Below, one piece after another: positions 25,370 to 33,532 of a stretch of 57,389 nt of DNA. The notes beneath the pieces were generated by a model. It worked only from the letters and a program-made list of their open reading frames with translations. It was not told the DNA's origin and searched no databases. Source of the DNA: Bacillota bacterium (GTDB taxonomy: Bacteria; Bacillota; UBA4882; UBA8346); NCBI GenBank assembly GCA_023429995.1, contig JAEZCE010000095.1, positions 1 through 57,389 on the forward strand, read 5' to 3'. Position 1 is the first letter of the stretch; each line of letters begins with the position of its first letter. The position numbers were made by a program, and so were the translations under genes.

Positions 25370-26269
25370 TTGAAAAAAGTTACCGTTTTACTCATCATCC
25401 TTGCCGGAATACTCAGCGGCATGGGAATGGGATTCTTTATTTTATACCAGCGACAGTCTTCCGGCAGGGCGGAAATTAAAAATCATCCCTACGTCGACAA
25501 TTCTTTTACCCTGCATTCCGGTTTGCCTTCGGTCAAATCGAACAGCCGTTTTAAGGCCGCGGTCTCCAAGGAAACCACCCCCGAAGAGTACAGGATAGAA
25601 GAAAATTTGCCTTTCGGGATCGAACTCAATAATCCCGTACCCGAAGTAAAGCATTGGAATTTTGACCAAAGAACTTATTACTACTTTAACTGGGGTCTGA
25701 AAAAAACCGGGGGATACCGTTTGGACATATTGAGCGTCAAGGATCATCTCATCAAAGTCAAAGCCTTAAGCCCGCGAAAAGATCAAATGCTGATTCAAGC
25801 CGTTACCTTTCCCTCTTTGCTGATATCGTTACCCCAGGGCGATTATGACTATGAGGTCGTGGACGAAAATGGCGAGCGGATTTTGGATGTCTTTAGCCCT
25901 AAAAACAAGCCTCTCAAAATGGTCATCTTTGTCCCGAAAACCAATGGTCAAATCGGCAAACGTGAGATTTTGCGGGATATTTCATCGCACCGGAAGGAAA
26001 AATCCATTCCCCTGCTGGCGTTGGAGTCCCTTTTTAACCAACAGGAAATGCTCAATTTTATCAGCCGCGGAGTGACACCGGATGGAATATTTTATGAGAA
26101 ATCAAGGCATCAGTGGATTGTCGAACTCAGTAAAGCCTACCAGGATTTATCAAGCGAAGAAAAAAAACTGCTCTGCAAAATTATTCGCAAAACAGTTTTG
26201 GCTCTAACGACTCATTCCGCCACTACCGTGAAAATCCTTATTAATCCGGCAGTGGTAAACCCTTCCTGA
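25370..26269 (+). CDS. Membrane-anchored protein with PrcB-like and GerMN-like parts
   Basis: About 299 residues. An N-terminal membrane segment (about 5-24) anchors an outside domain. FDQRTYYYFNWGLKKTGGYR, then IKVKALSPRKDQML and VTFPSLLISLP (about 98-165) resemble the PrcB C-terminal domain. The last third (VIFVPKTNG, ALESLFNQ, WIVELSKAYQDLS, VKILINPAV) resembles a GerMN domain, found in spore-germination and envelope lipoproteins. Both matches are by eye. TTG at 25370 is preferred because GAGGTG lies seven bases upstream; TTG at 25364 is too close to it. No partner gene adjoins it. Role unknown; envelope or sporulation work is a reasonable guess. Confidence 0.65.
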   Translation: MKKVTVLLIILAGILSGMGMGFFILYQRQSSGRAEIKNHPYVDNSFTLHSGLPSVKSNSRFKAAVSKETTPEEYRIEENLPFGIELNNPVPEVKHWNFDQRTYYYFNWGLKKTGGYRLDILSVKDHLIKVKALSPRKDQMLIQAVTFPSLLISLPQGDYDYEVVDENGERILDVFSPKNKPLKMVIFVPKTNGQIGKREILRDISSHRKEKSIPLLALESLFNQQEMLNFISRGVTPDGIFYEKSRHQWIVELSKAYQDLSSEEKKLLCKIIRKTVLALTTHSATTVKILINPAVVNPS

Positions 26270-26277
26270 GAAAGGGT

Positions 26278-26496
26278 TCAAAACGGAGATGATTTGACTT
26301 TGACGCCCAAATTTTCGACGTTCAATTGTTCTTTGATATTGCCCAGATCCTTTTCATACTCCGTTATCGTTTGGAGCATTTTGGCGATTTTATCATTAAA
26401 CCGGTTATCGACGGCATTGATATCGTTCAGCAACGAACGGGTATCTTCCAACCTGTTTATGACCTGTGCCACCTTTGATTCTTCCAAAATTCCCAT
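26278..26496 (-). CDS. Small coiled-coil protein
   Basis: A 72-residue, highly charged helical protein (VAQVINRLEDTRSLLNDI; later MLQTITEYEKDLGNIKEQLN) with heptad-like spacing of hydrophobic residues over most of its length. It has no Cys, membrane segment or known motif. A strong AAGGAGG site precedes the ATG, which makes it a real gene in my view. It converges on the PrcB/GerMN-like gene, eight bases away. The long leader upstream has a promoter near 26718-26747. I do not recognise the family. Confidence 0.6.
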   Translation of the reverse strand: MGILEESKVAQVINRLEDTRSLLNDINAVDNRFNDKIAKMLQTITEYEKDLGNIKEQLNVENLGVKVKSSPF

Positions 26497-26579
26497 AGCA
26501 ACCTCCTTGTGATTGATCGTTTTTTATTATTGTAGAGTCCATTTCTCTGGCAAAGCATCCTTAAAAAACAATCAAATTG

Positions 26580-26660
26580 GGTAACCCAGCCCTATCGTCT
26601 CAACGATTCCTTCGTTTTAACCCAAGACCAGAGGTTTTCGCCTTTGTCTTGAACCGGACT
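26580..26660 (-). ncRNA. Possible structured leader RNA (weak)
   Basis: On the minus strand, upstream of the coiled-coil gene, the leader contains AAGGCGAAAACC, a hairpin ATCGT-TGAG-ACGAT, and GGGCTGGGTTACCC. The first and last pieces recall class-I cyclic-di-GMP (GEMM) aptamers, but the conserved GACGCAAAGCC core is missing. I rate this as a candidate only. Confidence 0.2.
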
Positions 26661-26717
26661 GAATATTCAACAAAACATTCCATCTTCAAATACCACGCGT
26701 TAAAAACATTAACTTCA

Positions 26718-26747
26718 TTAAACCACTTTCCTAAATTGCTTGTCAAT
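26718..26747 (-). promoter_or_regulatory. Promoter candidate for the coiled-coil gene
   Basis: On the minus strand TTGACA is followed after 18 bases by TTTAAT. Transcription from here would give a leader of about 215 bases before the gene starting at 26496. Confidence 0.45.
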
Positions 26748-26816
26748 CATCCTGGATGACTTTTTGATGAATTTTCAATATGAAAAAGCCTCAAGTCCCG
26801 GAGATATCCATTTCCC

Positions 26817-27020
26817 CTACTCGATTTGTTCGATATGATAAACATAGTTTCTCATATCTTGCACCTGTTTCATTTTTACGATCGTATCCAGGGCATTCTT
26901 TTTCAACTTAAAAATCTCAGCTTTATCTTTGGAGCTTAAATTTCTTAACCCTTGCGGATCAGGCGGAGTGGCGTAAAATACGTTATTTTTAAAATCAACC
27001 GCCTTTACTAAGAAATTCAT
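26817..27020 (-). CDS. Small hypothetical protein
   Basis: A 67-residue protein starting MNFLVKAVDFKNNVFYATPP and continuing as a charged helix (LSSKDKAEIFKLKKNALDTI). I chose the ATG at 27020 because GAGGG lies five bases upstream; an ATG four codons earlier overlaps that site. No motif or family is recognised. It lies alone between the coiled-coil gene and the AbrB-like gene, all on the minus strand, and the gaps are too wide for an obvious operon. Confidence 0.5.
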   Translation of the reverse strand: MNFLVKAVDFKNNVFYATPPDPQGLRNLSSKDKAEIFKLKKNALDTIVKMKQVQDMRNYVYHIEQIE

Positions 27021-27176
27021 CCTATCCCTCATTCCTTTTCGATTTCATTCATTGATAACCTATATTATACTGCAAAAAAATTTTGAATTCAATTCGAAGC
27101 GACGATTCACAGGAAAAGTATTGGGATATATTCTCAGACTGGACAAGCTTAACTCCTTCATAAGTTTTAAAGGATT

Positions 27177-27380
27177 CTATTCTTCTTTTTGCAACGATTT
27201 GACGGTTTGATTCAAAGATTCCGCCTGTTTCAAACTGGAAAAGGGCACGTATTCGATGATGAATCTTCCTGCTTCTTCCCGGGCCGTAAAATGCGCCCCC
27301 GGTTTCAGGTCCAGTGATTCCGCAATTGAACTTGGAATGGTTAACTGATTGGCTTCATTCATTTCTAGTATTTGTTCCAT
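27177..27380 (-). CDS. AbrB/MazE-type DNA-binding protein
   Basis: A 67-residue swapped-hairpin protein: MEQILEMNEANQLTIPSSIA then ESLDLKPGAHFTAREEAGRF is the SpoVT/AbrB DNA-binding domain (about 3-48), with a short helical tail. Such proteins are either transition-state regulators or antitoxins. No toxin gene follows directly (the next downstream gene, ending at 26817, is not toxin-like to my eye), so the regulator reading is open. The start at 27380 has AAAGG nine bases upstream. It is divergent from the moxR-bat operon and might regulate it. Confidence 0.75.
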   Translation of the reverse strand: MEQILEMNEANQLTIPSSIAESLDLKPGAHFTAREEAGRFIIEYVPFSSLKQAESLNQTVKSLQKEE

Positions 27381-27580
27381 ATTGAACATCCTTTCATTTC
27401 TTTTTGAATTTAACATAACCCGCTCACGGAAAATCATACTGAAAAACTCCCCTCCAATCAGGAGTAGCTATCATTTTTTTTAAAATGGAAACCGAAAGGA
27501 ATCATGATCCGTTTAATGTGAGGAGGACAAAATTTCAAACATTTTTAAATATCTCTATCCACCGAGGAGGAAACGTTGTC

Positions 27581-28570
27581 ATGTTTGAAGGTCTTACCGC
27601 AGTTAATGAGGCAATCAAAGAAAAAAGCGCATTTATTACTCAGTTAAAAGAGCAGATTTCCAAAGTCATCATCGGCCAGGGAAAATTGATTGATGGTTTA
27701 CTACTGGGTTTACTTTCCGGAGGGCATGTACTGCTGGAAGGAGTGCCGGGGCTTGCAAAAACGCTTTCCGTAAAGGCCTTAGCCGCCTCGATTGATGCTG
27801 ATTTCCAACGGATCCAGTTTACACCGGATTTACTACCCGCCGATCTCATCGGGACTTTAATTTATAATCCGCAGACCAGCGAATTTTCAACCAAAAAGGG
27901 GCCTCTGTTTGCCCAGATCGTATTAGCGGACGAAATTAACCGCGCCCCGGCAAAAGTTCAAAGCGCTCTGCTGGAAGCGATGGAAGAAAAACAAGTGACC
28001 ATCGGTGAAAATACCTTTAAACTCCCTGAGCCCTTTATGGTGCTTGCAACACAAAACCCCGTCGAACAGCAAGGCACTTATCCCCTGCCGGAGGCGCAAT
28101 TGGATCGTTTCATGCTGAAGTTGCAAATATCCTATCCCACGATTGAAGAGGAAACATTGATCGCGGAACGAATGGGGCAAACATCCAGAATGATGGATAT
28201 TCATCCGGTGATTTCCCCCCGGGATATCCTGGAAGTCCGCAAGGTTGTCGACCAAGTTTATCTGGATGCGAAGATCCGGGACTATATTGTCAGAATTGTG
28301 TCGGCCACCCGGGAACCGGCCCGGTATCAACTGGATATGGCGGATTACATTGAATACGGCGCATCGCCAAGGGCCACCATTAATATAACCATCGCCGCAA
28401 AAGCTTATGCTTTTATGCAAGGAAGAGGTTATGTCGTTCCCAATGATATTAAAATCATCGGGCCCGATATCTTACGGCACCGGATCATCCTAACTTATGA
28501 AGCGGAAGCCGAAGAAGTGAAAATCGATGAGGTCATCAAAACCATCTTCCAAGGGATAGACGTACCTTAA
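27581..28570 (+). CDS. MoxR-family AAA+ ATPase
   Basis: A 329-residue AAA+ chaperone-like ATPase. Walker A is GVPGLAKT (about 51-58), Walker B VLADEINRAP (about 113-122), followed by the sensor-1 Asn in ATQNP and the arginine-rich lid region (YGASPRATI, about 272-280). MoxR proteins work with VWA-domain partners to assemble or activate other proteins, and such partners follow in this operon. I chose ATG 27581 because GAGGAGG precedes it and the family starts here; the frame runs 32 codons further upstream. First gene of the Bat operon. Confidence 0.93.
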   Translation: MFEGLTAVNEAIKEKSAFITQLKEQISKVIIGQGKLIDGLLLGLLSGGHVLLEGVPGLAKTLSVKALAASIDADFQRIQFTPDLLPADLIGTLIYNPQTSEFSTKKGPLFAQIVLADEINRAPAKVQSALLEAMEEKQVTIGENTFKLPEPFMVLATQNPVEQQGTYPLPEAQLDRFMLKLQISYPTIEEETLIAERMGQTSRMMDIHPVISPRDILEVRKVVDQVYLDAKIRDYIVRIVSATREPARYQLDMADYIEYGASPRATINITIAAKAYAFMQGRGYVVPNDIKIIGPDILRHRIILTYEAEAEEVKIDEVIKTIFQGIDVP

Positions 28571-28628
28571 ACGTAGACAAAGAAGTTAATTCCATCCTTG
28601 AATATATAAAAAAGGAAAGGGAACCCAA

Positions 28629-29507
28629 ATGCTCGCCAAGGAAACCCTTAAAAAGGTCAGGAAGATCCAGTTGAAAATAGCCCGTTTAAGTAATGATGCC
28701 ATGTCGGGGCATTACGCCAGTGTCTTTAAAGGGATGGGTGTTGAATTCGACGAAGTCAGGACCTATATCCCCGGCGATGATGTGCGTTCCATCGACTGGA
28801 ATGTCACGGCGCGCACCGGAATCCCCCACATCAAACGTTATATCGAGGAACGGGAATTGACCATCATGTTATTGGTGGATTTGAGCGCTTCGGAACGTTT
28901 CGGAACCGTCCGTTCCTTAAAATCGGACCTGGTTGCCGAGATTTCAGCGTTGCTGGCTTTCCTGGCCATTCAAAACAATGATAAAGTAGGGTTGCTCATT
29001 TTCAGCGATCATGCCGAAAAGTTTATTCCGCCCCAAAAAGGACGTCACCACGTTTTGCGGGTCGTCAGGGAAATTCTGGGCTATCAGCCGACCGGCATTA
29101 AAACCAATATATCCGCCGCTTTGGAATTTACCAGCCGGATCGTAAAACACCGCAGCGTGATTTTTCTGCTTTCCGATTTTTTGGATTCCGGATTTGAAAG
29201 GCCCTTGCAGCATCTTTCCAGGCATCATGACTTGGTGGCCATCGATATCCATGATCCGCGCGAGTCGGAAATGCCCTCCGTTGGCCTGGTCGACCTGGAA
29301 GACCGGGAAACGGGAGCCCGGATTACCCTTGATACATCCGATCCGCTGATCCGGAATGCCATCCGGAGCGAAGCTTTGCAAAGGGAACAGACCACCGATA
29401 AACTTTTTAAGCGCCACCGGATCGACCGGATTGAGATTTCCACCGCCCGCTCCTATGTCCAACCCCTGCAAAAGTTTTTCCGTAAACGGGAACGCCGGAT
29501 CCGTTAA
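28629..29507 (+). CDS. DUF58 (VWA-like) protein of the Bat operon
   Basis: A 292-residue cytosolic DUF58 protein, with the diagnostic VRTYIPGDDVRSIDWNVTA (about 39-57) followed by a VWA-like fold starting at MLLVDLSASERFG (about 79-91). The MIDAS-type DLSAS sequence could bind a metal. In related operons the DUF58 protein partners MoxR. It follows moxR after 58 bases with AAAGGGAACCC as ribosome binding site. It has no membrane segment, in contrast to the two VWA proteins downstream. Confidence 0.92.
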   Translation: MLAKETLKKVRKIQLKIARLSNDAMSGHYASVFKGMGVEFDEVRTYIPGDDVRSIDWNVTARTGIPHIKRYIEERELTIMLLVDLSASERFGTVRSLKSDLVAEISALLAFLAIQNNDKVGLLIFSDHAEKFIPPQKGRHHVLRVVREILGYQPTGIKTNISAALEFTSRIVKHRSVIFLLSDFLDSGFERPLQHLSRHHDLVAIDIHDPRESEMPSVGLVDLEDRETGARITLDTSDPLIRNAIRSEALQREQTTDKLFKRHRIDRIEISTARSYVQPLQKFFRKRERRIR

Positions 29508-29530
29508 AGCATATACTGCGAGGTAAAACG

Positions 29531-30628
29531 ATGAAAGCGCTACGTGACAAAAATCCATCAAAACTCCGTCTATCGAAACCTTTGGGATATGGCCTGGCGG
29601 TTCTGATATTATTATTGCTGGCCGTCTTGGCATACCGTCTCTTTTTTGCCTGTAAACCCTTGACCTTATCAAAGGGAGACGCATTTCAAGCCCGGATCAT
29701 CATAGCCCCCGGAGTTTATCATGTGGGGGATATCATTCCTGTTTCCCTGGAAGTGGAAGCCAGAAAAGGGATCCGCTTTGATACGCCCGATTTATCCAAT
29801 ACCGGTTTAGGACAGTTGGAAATTCTCACCCAAAGTGAGCGGATTACCGAAAAACCTTGGGGAGGCATCCGGCAGAAATTCAACTATCAGTTGACCGCCT
29901 GGGAAACCGGTAACCATCCACTGAAAGGATTTAAAGTCCCCTATCAAAGTGAAACAGGGATTCGGAAAGTTTATCCGGTCGGCTCTCGCTTTATCCATAT
30001 AAAATCGCTGTTGCCAAAGGGCAAATCAGAACCGCAATTGGCAGCCTTATCCGTGAAGAAACCTAAAAAGCCGGTAGGGATGCCGCCCCGGTACTTCATT
30101 TTAGGGTGGGCGCTGGGGATTCTCGCCGGAATTGGTCTACTCTACCTGGCCATTCAATATCTAAAACGTTTGAAAAACCGCAAGCCGGCTGTGACGGCGG
30201 CCGAATTCCACAACTTACCGTCGCAGGAGGCGGCTCACTTGATTGCCTTACGGAGGCTGGAAGCCCTCCAGAAAAAAGATTATCTACCCCAGCAGCAGTA
30301 CAAGCCTTATTATACCGAGCTGGCCGAATGCATTCGCGAATATTTGGAAAACCGTTTTCAAATGAGGGTTTTGGAGATGACAACCGAGGAATTTTTGGAA
30401 AGTTTGACGGAGGATCGAACCCTCGCTAAAAATCACCAACAGATTCTGAGCGATTTTTTACAATCTGCCGATCTAGTCAAATTTGCCAAATGTTCCCCAT
30501 TCCCCGCCGAGGCTGAAAAATCATTGACCCTCACCCGGCAACTGATTGAGGAAACCAAGGAAGTCCCTCCCGGCAATGAAAACAACGCACCGGGTGTCAA
30601 TTTGACTGTTCAGGAGAATCAAAAATGA
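29531..30628 (+). CDS. Membrane protein of the Bat operon (BatD-like N-terminus)
   Basis: A 365-residue protein with a membrane segment near each end of an exported domain (about 19-39 and 192-214). The exported part (IIIAPGVYHVGDIIPVSLEV, about 56-75) looks like one Ig-like BatD domain; the cytoplasmic tail is helical and contains YTELAECIREYLENRF, much like the tail of BatD encoded downstream. The ATG follows GCGAGG. It overlaps the next gene by four bases (ATGA). It could be a second, shortened BatD, which would make the operon carry two versions. No enzyme motif seen. Confidence 0.7.
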   Translation: MKALRDKNPSKLRLSKPLGYGLAVLILLLLAVLAYRLFFACKPLTLSKGDAFQARIIIAPGVYHVGDIIPVSLEVEARKGIRFDTPDLSNTGLGQLEILTQSERITEKPWGGIRQKFNYQLTAWETGNHPLKGFKVPYQSETGIRKVYPVGSRFIHIKSLLPKGKSEPQLAALSVKKPKKPVGMPPRYFILGWALGILAGIGLLYLAIQYLKRLKNRKPAVTAAEFHNLPSQEAAHLIALRRLEALQKKDYLPQQQYKPYYTELAECIREYLENRFQMRVLEMTTEEFLESLTEDRTLAKNHQQILSDFLQSADLVKFAKCSPFPAEAEKSLTLTRQLIEETKEVPPGNENNAPGVNLTVQENQK

Positions 30629-31632
30629 CTTTTCACAATCCCATTCTATTGATATTCCTGGTATTGGTACCCATTCTGGGTTATGGAATTCTCCGCCGCC
30701 AAAAGATTGGCAGATCCCGGGGGGGAATTTTTTACCCCAGTATCGCCATAGCTCAAAATATCCGTCCGACCTGGAAGGTTAAAGGATTGGCCATTTTCCC
30801 TTGGATAACGTTGACTGCGTTTGGATTCCTAATCGTTGCCCTGGCCCGCCCCCAATTGGGTATCAAAAATGCCATCGTCCGTCATGAGGGTGTCGATATC
30901 GTGCTGGCATTGGATGTATCCGCCAGCATGTTGGGGGAGGATTTTCAGGCTGGGGGCAAAAGAAGTAGCCGGATTGACGTGGTGAAAGAAGTCACCTCCG
31001 ATTTTATTGCCAAGCGTCCCTATGATCGGATCGGGATGGTGATCTTTGCCGGAAGGCCCTATATCCTCTCCCCGCTTACCTGGGATCATGATTGGAGCAT
31101 CGAACGCCTCAAGGAAGTGAAAGCGGGGATGGTCGAAGACGGCACTGCAATCGGCACCGCCCTGACGACAGCCATGAACCGGCTTTTGGAATCAAAAGCC
31201 AAGAGTAAAGTGATTGTTTTACTGACCGATGGCGTGAATAACGCAGGTGAAGTTGCCCCGGAAACAGCCGCGGAGGCCGCCGGGGCGCTGGGTATAACCG
31301 TCTATGCCATCGGCGCCGGTTCAAAGGGCCTTGTCCCCTACCCCTTTCAGGACCCATGGGGCCGTAAGGTCTATCAAAACGTCAAAATTGATATCGATGA
31401 CGCCCTGTTAACCAAGATCGCCCGAATGACCAAGGGTATTTATTTTCGGGCCACCGATACCCATACTCTGAAAGAGATTTTTACCCGAATCGACAAAATG
31501 GAGAAAACCAAAATCGAGATGCCTCATTACCAGGAATATCGCGATTTGTATCCGTATTTTTTGCTCTTATCCTTATTCTTGTTACTGGGGGAAGTCGTTC
31601 TTACCAATACGATTTTCAGGAGATTACCATGA
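30625..31632 (+). CDS. batA: VWA-domain membrane protein BatA
   Basis: A 335-residue protein with two N-terminal membrane segments (about 5-22 and 55-74), a VWA domain with intact MIDAS DVSAS (about 93-97) and DDG-like TDGVNN, and a C-terminal segment (about 311-330). Bat (Bacteroides aerotolerance) proteins are thought to act at the cytoplasmic membrane with MoxR to keep the envelope or periplasm intact under stress. It overlaps both neighbours by four bases, so translation is tightly coupled. The VWA domain would face the outside according to the segment count, which is inferred. Confidence 0.88.
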   Translation: MTFHNPILLIFLVLVPILGYGILRRQKIGRSRGGIFYPSIAIAQNIRPTWKVKGLAIFPWITLTAFGFLIVALARPQLGIKNAIVRHEGVDIVLALDVSASMLGEDFQAGGKRSSRIDVVKEVTSDFIAKRPYDRIGMVIFAGRPYILSPLTWDHDWSIERLKEVKAGMVEDGTAIGTALTTAMNRLLESKAKSKVIVLLTDGVNNAGEVAPETAAEAAGALGITVYAIGAGSKGLVPYPFQDPWGRKVYQNVKIDIDDALLTKIARMTKGIYFRATDTHTLKEIFTRIDKMEKTKIEMPHYQEYRDLYPYFLLLSLFLLLGEVVLTNTIFRRLP

Positions 31633-32681
31633 GTCTGGCCAATCCCATTTATAGCTGGTTATTGATTATACCCATCTTTCTCATTATCCTGTTCATTCGA
31701 GGGCAACGCCAAGCAAACCAAGCTCTCGAAGGTTTTGCCGAAAAAACCCTCATCGCCAAAATTACCGACTTATCCGGGCCAAAGCTTCGGTCGCGGCGAA
31801 GGATCATTCGCTTGATGGGTATCCTATGGATCCTGGCAGCTCTGATCGGGCCTCAATGGGGTTATGAGTGGCAGGAAATCCGCCAGCAGGGGACGGAAAT
31901 CATGCTGGCCGTCGACACATCCAAAAGCATGCTGGCCACGGATATCCAACCCAATCGCTTGGAACGGGTCAAATTGGCGGTTAAGGACTTCTTAGACAAA
32001 TTAAACGGCGATAAGGTGGGACTAATCGCCTTTTCGGGATCGAGTTTTTTACAATGTCCATTGACGTTGGACTATAACGCCTTTTCCCTGACTTTGGATT
32101 CTTTAAGTTTTGAAACCATCCCCAGAGGGGGTACGGCTATCGGCGAGGCGATTGCGACCGCGATGAAAGCCTTTCAATCGGGCGGTTCCAATGGAACCAA
32201 AAGTTTAATCCTGATTACGGATGGCGAAAACCACGAGGGAGATCCGCTTCCTTTAGCCGCCCGGGCTGCCAAAGACGGCATCCAGGTTTATACGATAGGA
32301 ATTGGCAGTCCCGAAGGAGAATTAATCGTCATACCGGACGGCAAAGGGAACCGTTCCTATTTAAAAGACGAACAAGGCAATGTGGTTAAATCCCAGTTGA
32401 ATGAAGAAATGTTGCGACAAATCGCTAAAGCGGGCGGCGGCGCTTATTATCACGCCACAGATATCTCCATGGGACTGGATGAGCTTTACCGCCAAAAAAT
32501 AGCCAAATTAAATAAAGCCGAGTTCAATAGCAAGTTGCAGAAACGCTTTATCGACCGTTATCAATTTCCCCTTTTTTTAGCGATACTTTTTATTGGATTT
32601 GAAATATTCCTAGGGATTGGACCGCTGCAATCCATGGATTGGAATATTTTCAAACGCAATGAACGGGAGGTGTCGAAATGA
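31629..32681 (+). CDS. batB: VWA-domain membrane protein BatB
   Basis: A 350-residue paralogue of the preceding gene. Two N-terminal membrane segments (about 7-24 and 57-75) are followed by a VWA domain whose MIDAS reads DTSKS (about 96-100), with TPRGGTA-like IPRGGTAIGEA and TDGENHEGD supplying the other metal loops, and a C-terminal segment FPLFLAILFIGFEIFLGI (about 315-332). ATGA-type overlaps on both sides place it firmly in the operon. The pair of VWA proteins side by side is the hallmark of Bat operons. Confidence 0.88.
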   Translation: MSLANPIYSWLLIIPIFLIILFIRGQRQANQALEGFAEKTLIAKITDLSGPKLRSRRRIIRLMGILWILAALIGPQWGYEWQEIRQQGTEIMLAVDTSKSMLATDIQPNRLERVKLAVKDFLDKLNGDKVGLIAFSGSSFLQCPLTLDYNAFSLTLDSLSFETIPRGGTAIGEAIATAMKAFQSGGSNGTKSLILITDGENHEGDPLPLAARAAKDGIQVYTIGIGSPEGELIVIPDGKGNRSYLKDEQGNVVKSQLNEEMLRQIAKAGGGAYYHATDISMGLDELYRQKIAKLNKAEFNSKLQKRFIDRYQFPLFLAILFIGFEIFLGIGPLQSMDWNIFKRNEREVSK

Positions 32682-33472
32682 AAAAACCGCTGAGGCTCAT
32701 CCTGTACATCTTCCTGGCTTTGATGGTATTATTGATGATCGGCGCTTTGGTTTGGGGACAAACACTTAAAATGGCCAAGGCCAACCGCTTGTTGACGGCA
32801 TCCCAACCCGAGCAGGCCCGGACGATTTACGAGCAAATGGCTGCCCGGAGCCCGGAGTCGCCCCATCTTCTGCACAATTTGGGACTGGTATTTTATGCGG
32901 AAAACCAATATGAGAAGGCAGCCGCCAATTTTAGCAATGCCCAGAAAAAAATCACAGCGCCGGAATTTCATTCCGCTCAAAGCATTCAACAGGATTTAAC
33001 CAACCGGATCGCTTATAACTTGGGTAATGCTTTATTTAAACAAGCCGAGAAAACATCGGGGGAACAGAGTAATCTTTCTTATCAAAGCGCCCTTGAAAAC
33101 TACAAAAAAGCAATCGTTTCCGATCGCCGCGATTTGGATGCAAAATATAATTATGAATTAACCGTAACCCGTCTTAAACAAATGCAAAACAAGGAATCTT
33201 CGCCACCCAAAGATCAACCTGACACTCAAGGGCTAAAAAAGTCCCAGCCAAACCAATCCAACGCCTCCAAAAGCGGCTCTGAAAAACAGCATCCTGCTCC
33301 TGAGCAGCCTGCTCCTGGCCGATCCAAGGGGCAAAATTCCCCTTCCCAGCCCGGTAAGGGACAAATGACCAAGGAAGAAGCGGAAGCGTTGCTTAAAATG
33401 ATGAAAAATCAAGATCAAAGTAAAGCCCCGATCATGGGAATCCATGATTCCCAGCCCAAACAGGATTGGTAA
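32678..33472 (+). CDS. batC: TPR protein of the Bat operon (BatC-like)
   Basis: A 264-residue protein with an N-terminal membrane segment or signal (about 8-26) and TPR repeats: QPEQARTIYEQMAARSPESP, then HNLGLVFYAENQYEKAAANF and a further unit around YQSALENYKKAIVSDRRDLD. The tail from about 180 is low-complexity, rich in Gln, Pro, Ser and Lys, and ends with a short acidic helix (MTKEEAEALLKMMKNQD), as in other BatC-like proteins. It overlaps batB by four bases. TPR units suggest a scaffold for the VWA proteins. Confidence 0.8.
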   Translation: MKKPLRLILYIFLALMVLLMIGALVWGQTLKMAKANRLLTASQPEQARTIYEQMAARSPESPHLLHNLGLVFYAENQYEKAAANFSNAQKKITAPEFHSAQSIQQDLTNRIAYNLGNALFKQAEKTSGEQSNLSYQSALENYKKAIVSDRRDLDAKYNYELTVTRLKQMQNKESSPPKDQPDTQGLKKSQPNQSNASKSGSEKQHPAPEQPAPGRSKGQNSPSQPGKGQMTKEEAEALLKMMKNQDQSKAPIMGIHDSQPKQDW

Positions 33473-33532
33473 TGAAACCGGTTTAACCAAACAGGTCCGG
33501 GCTATCTCACGGAAACAAGGCAGGAGAGATGA

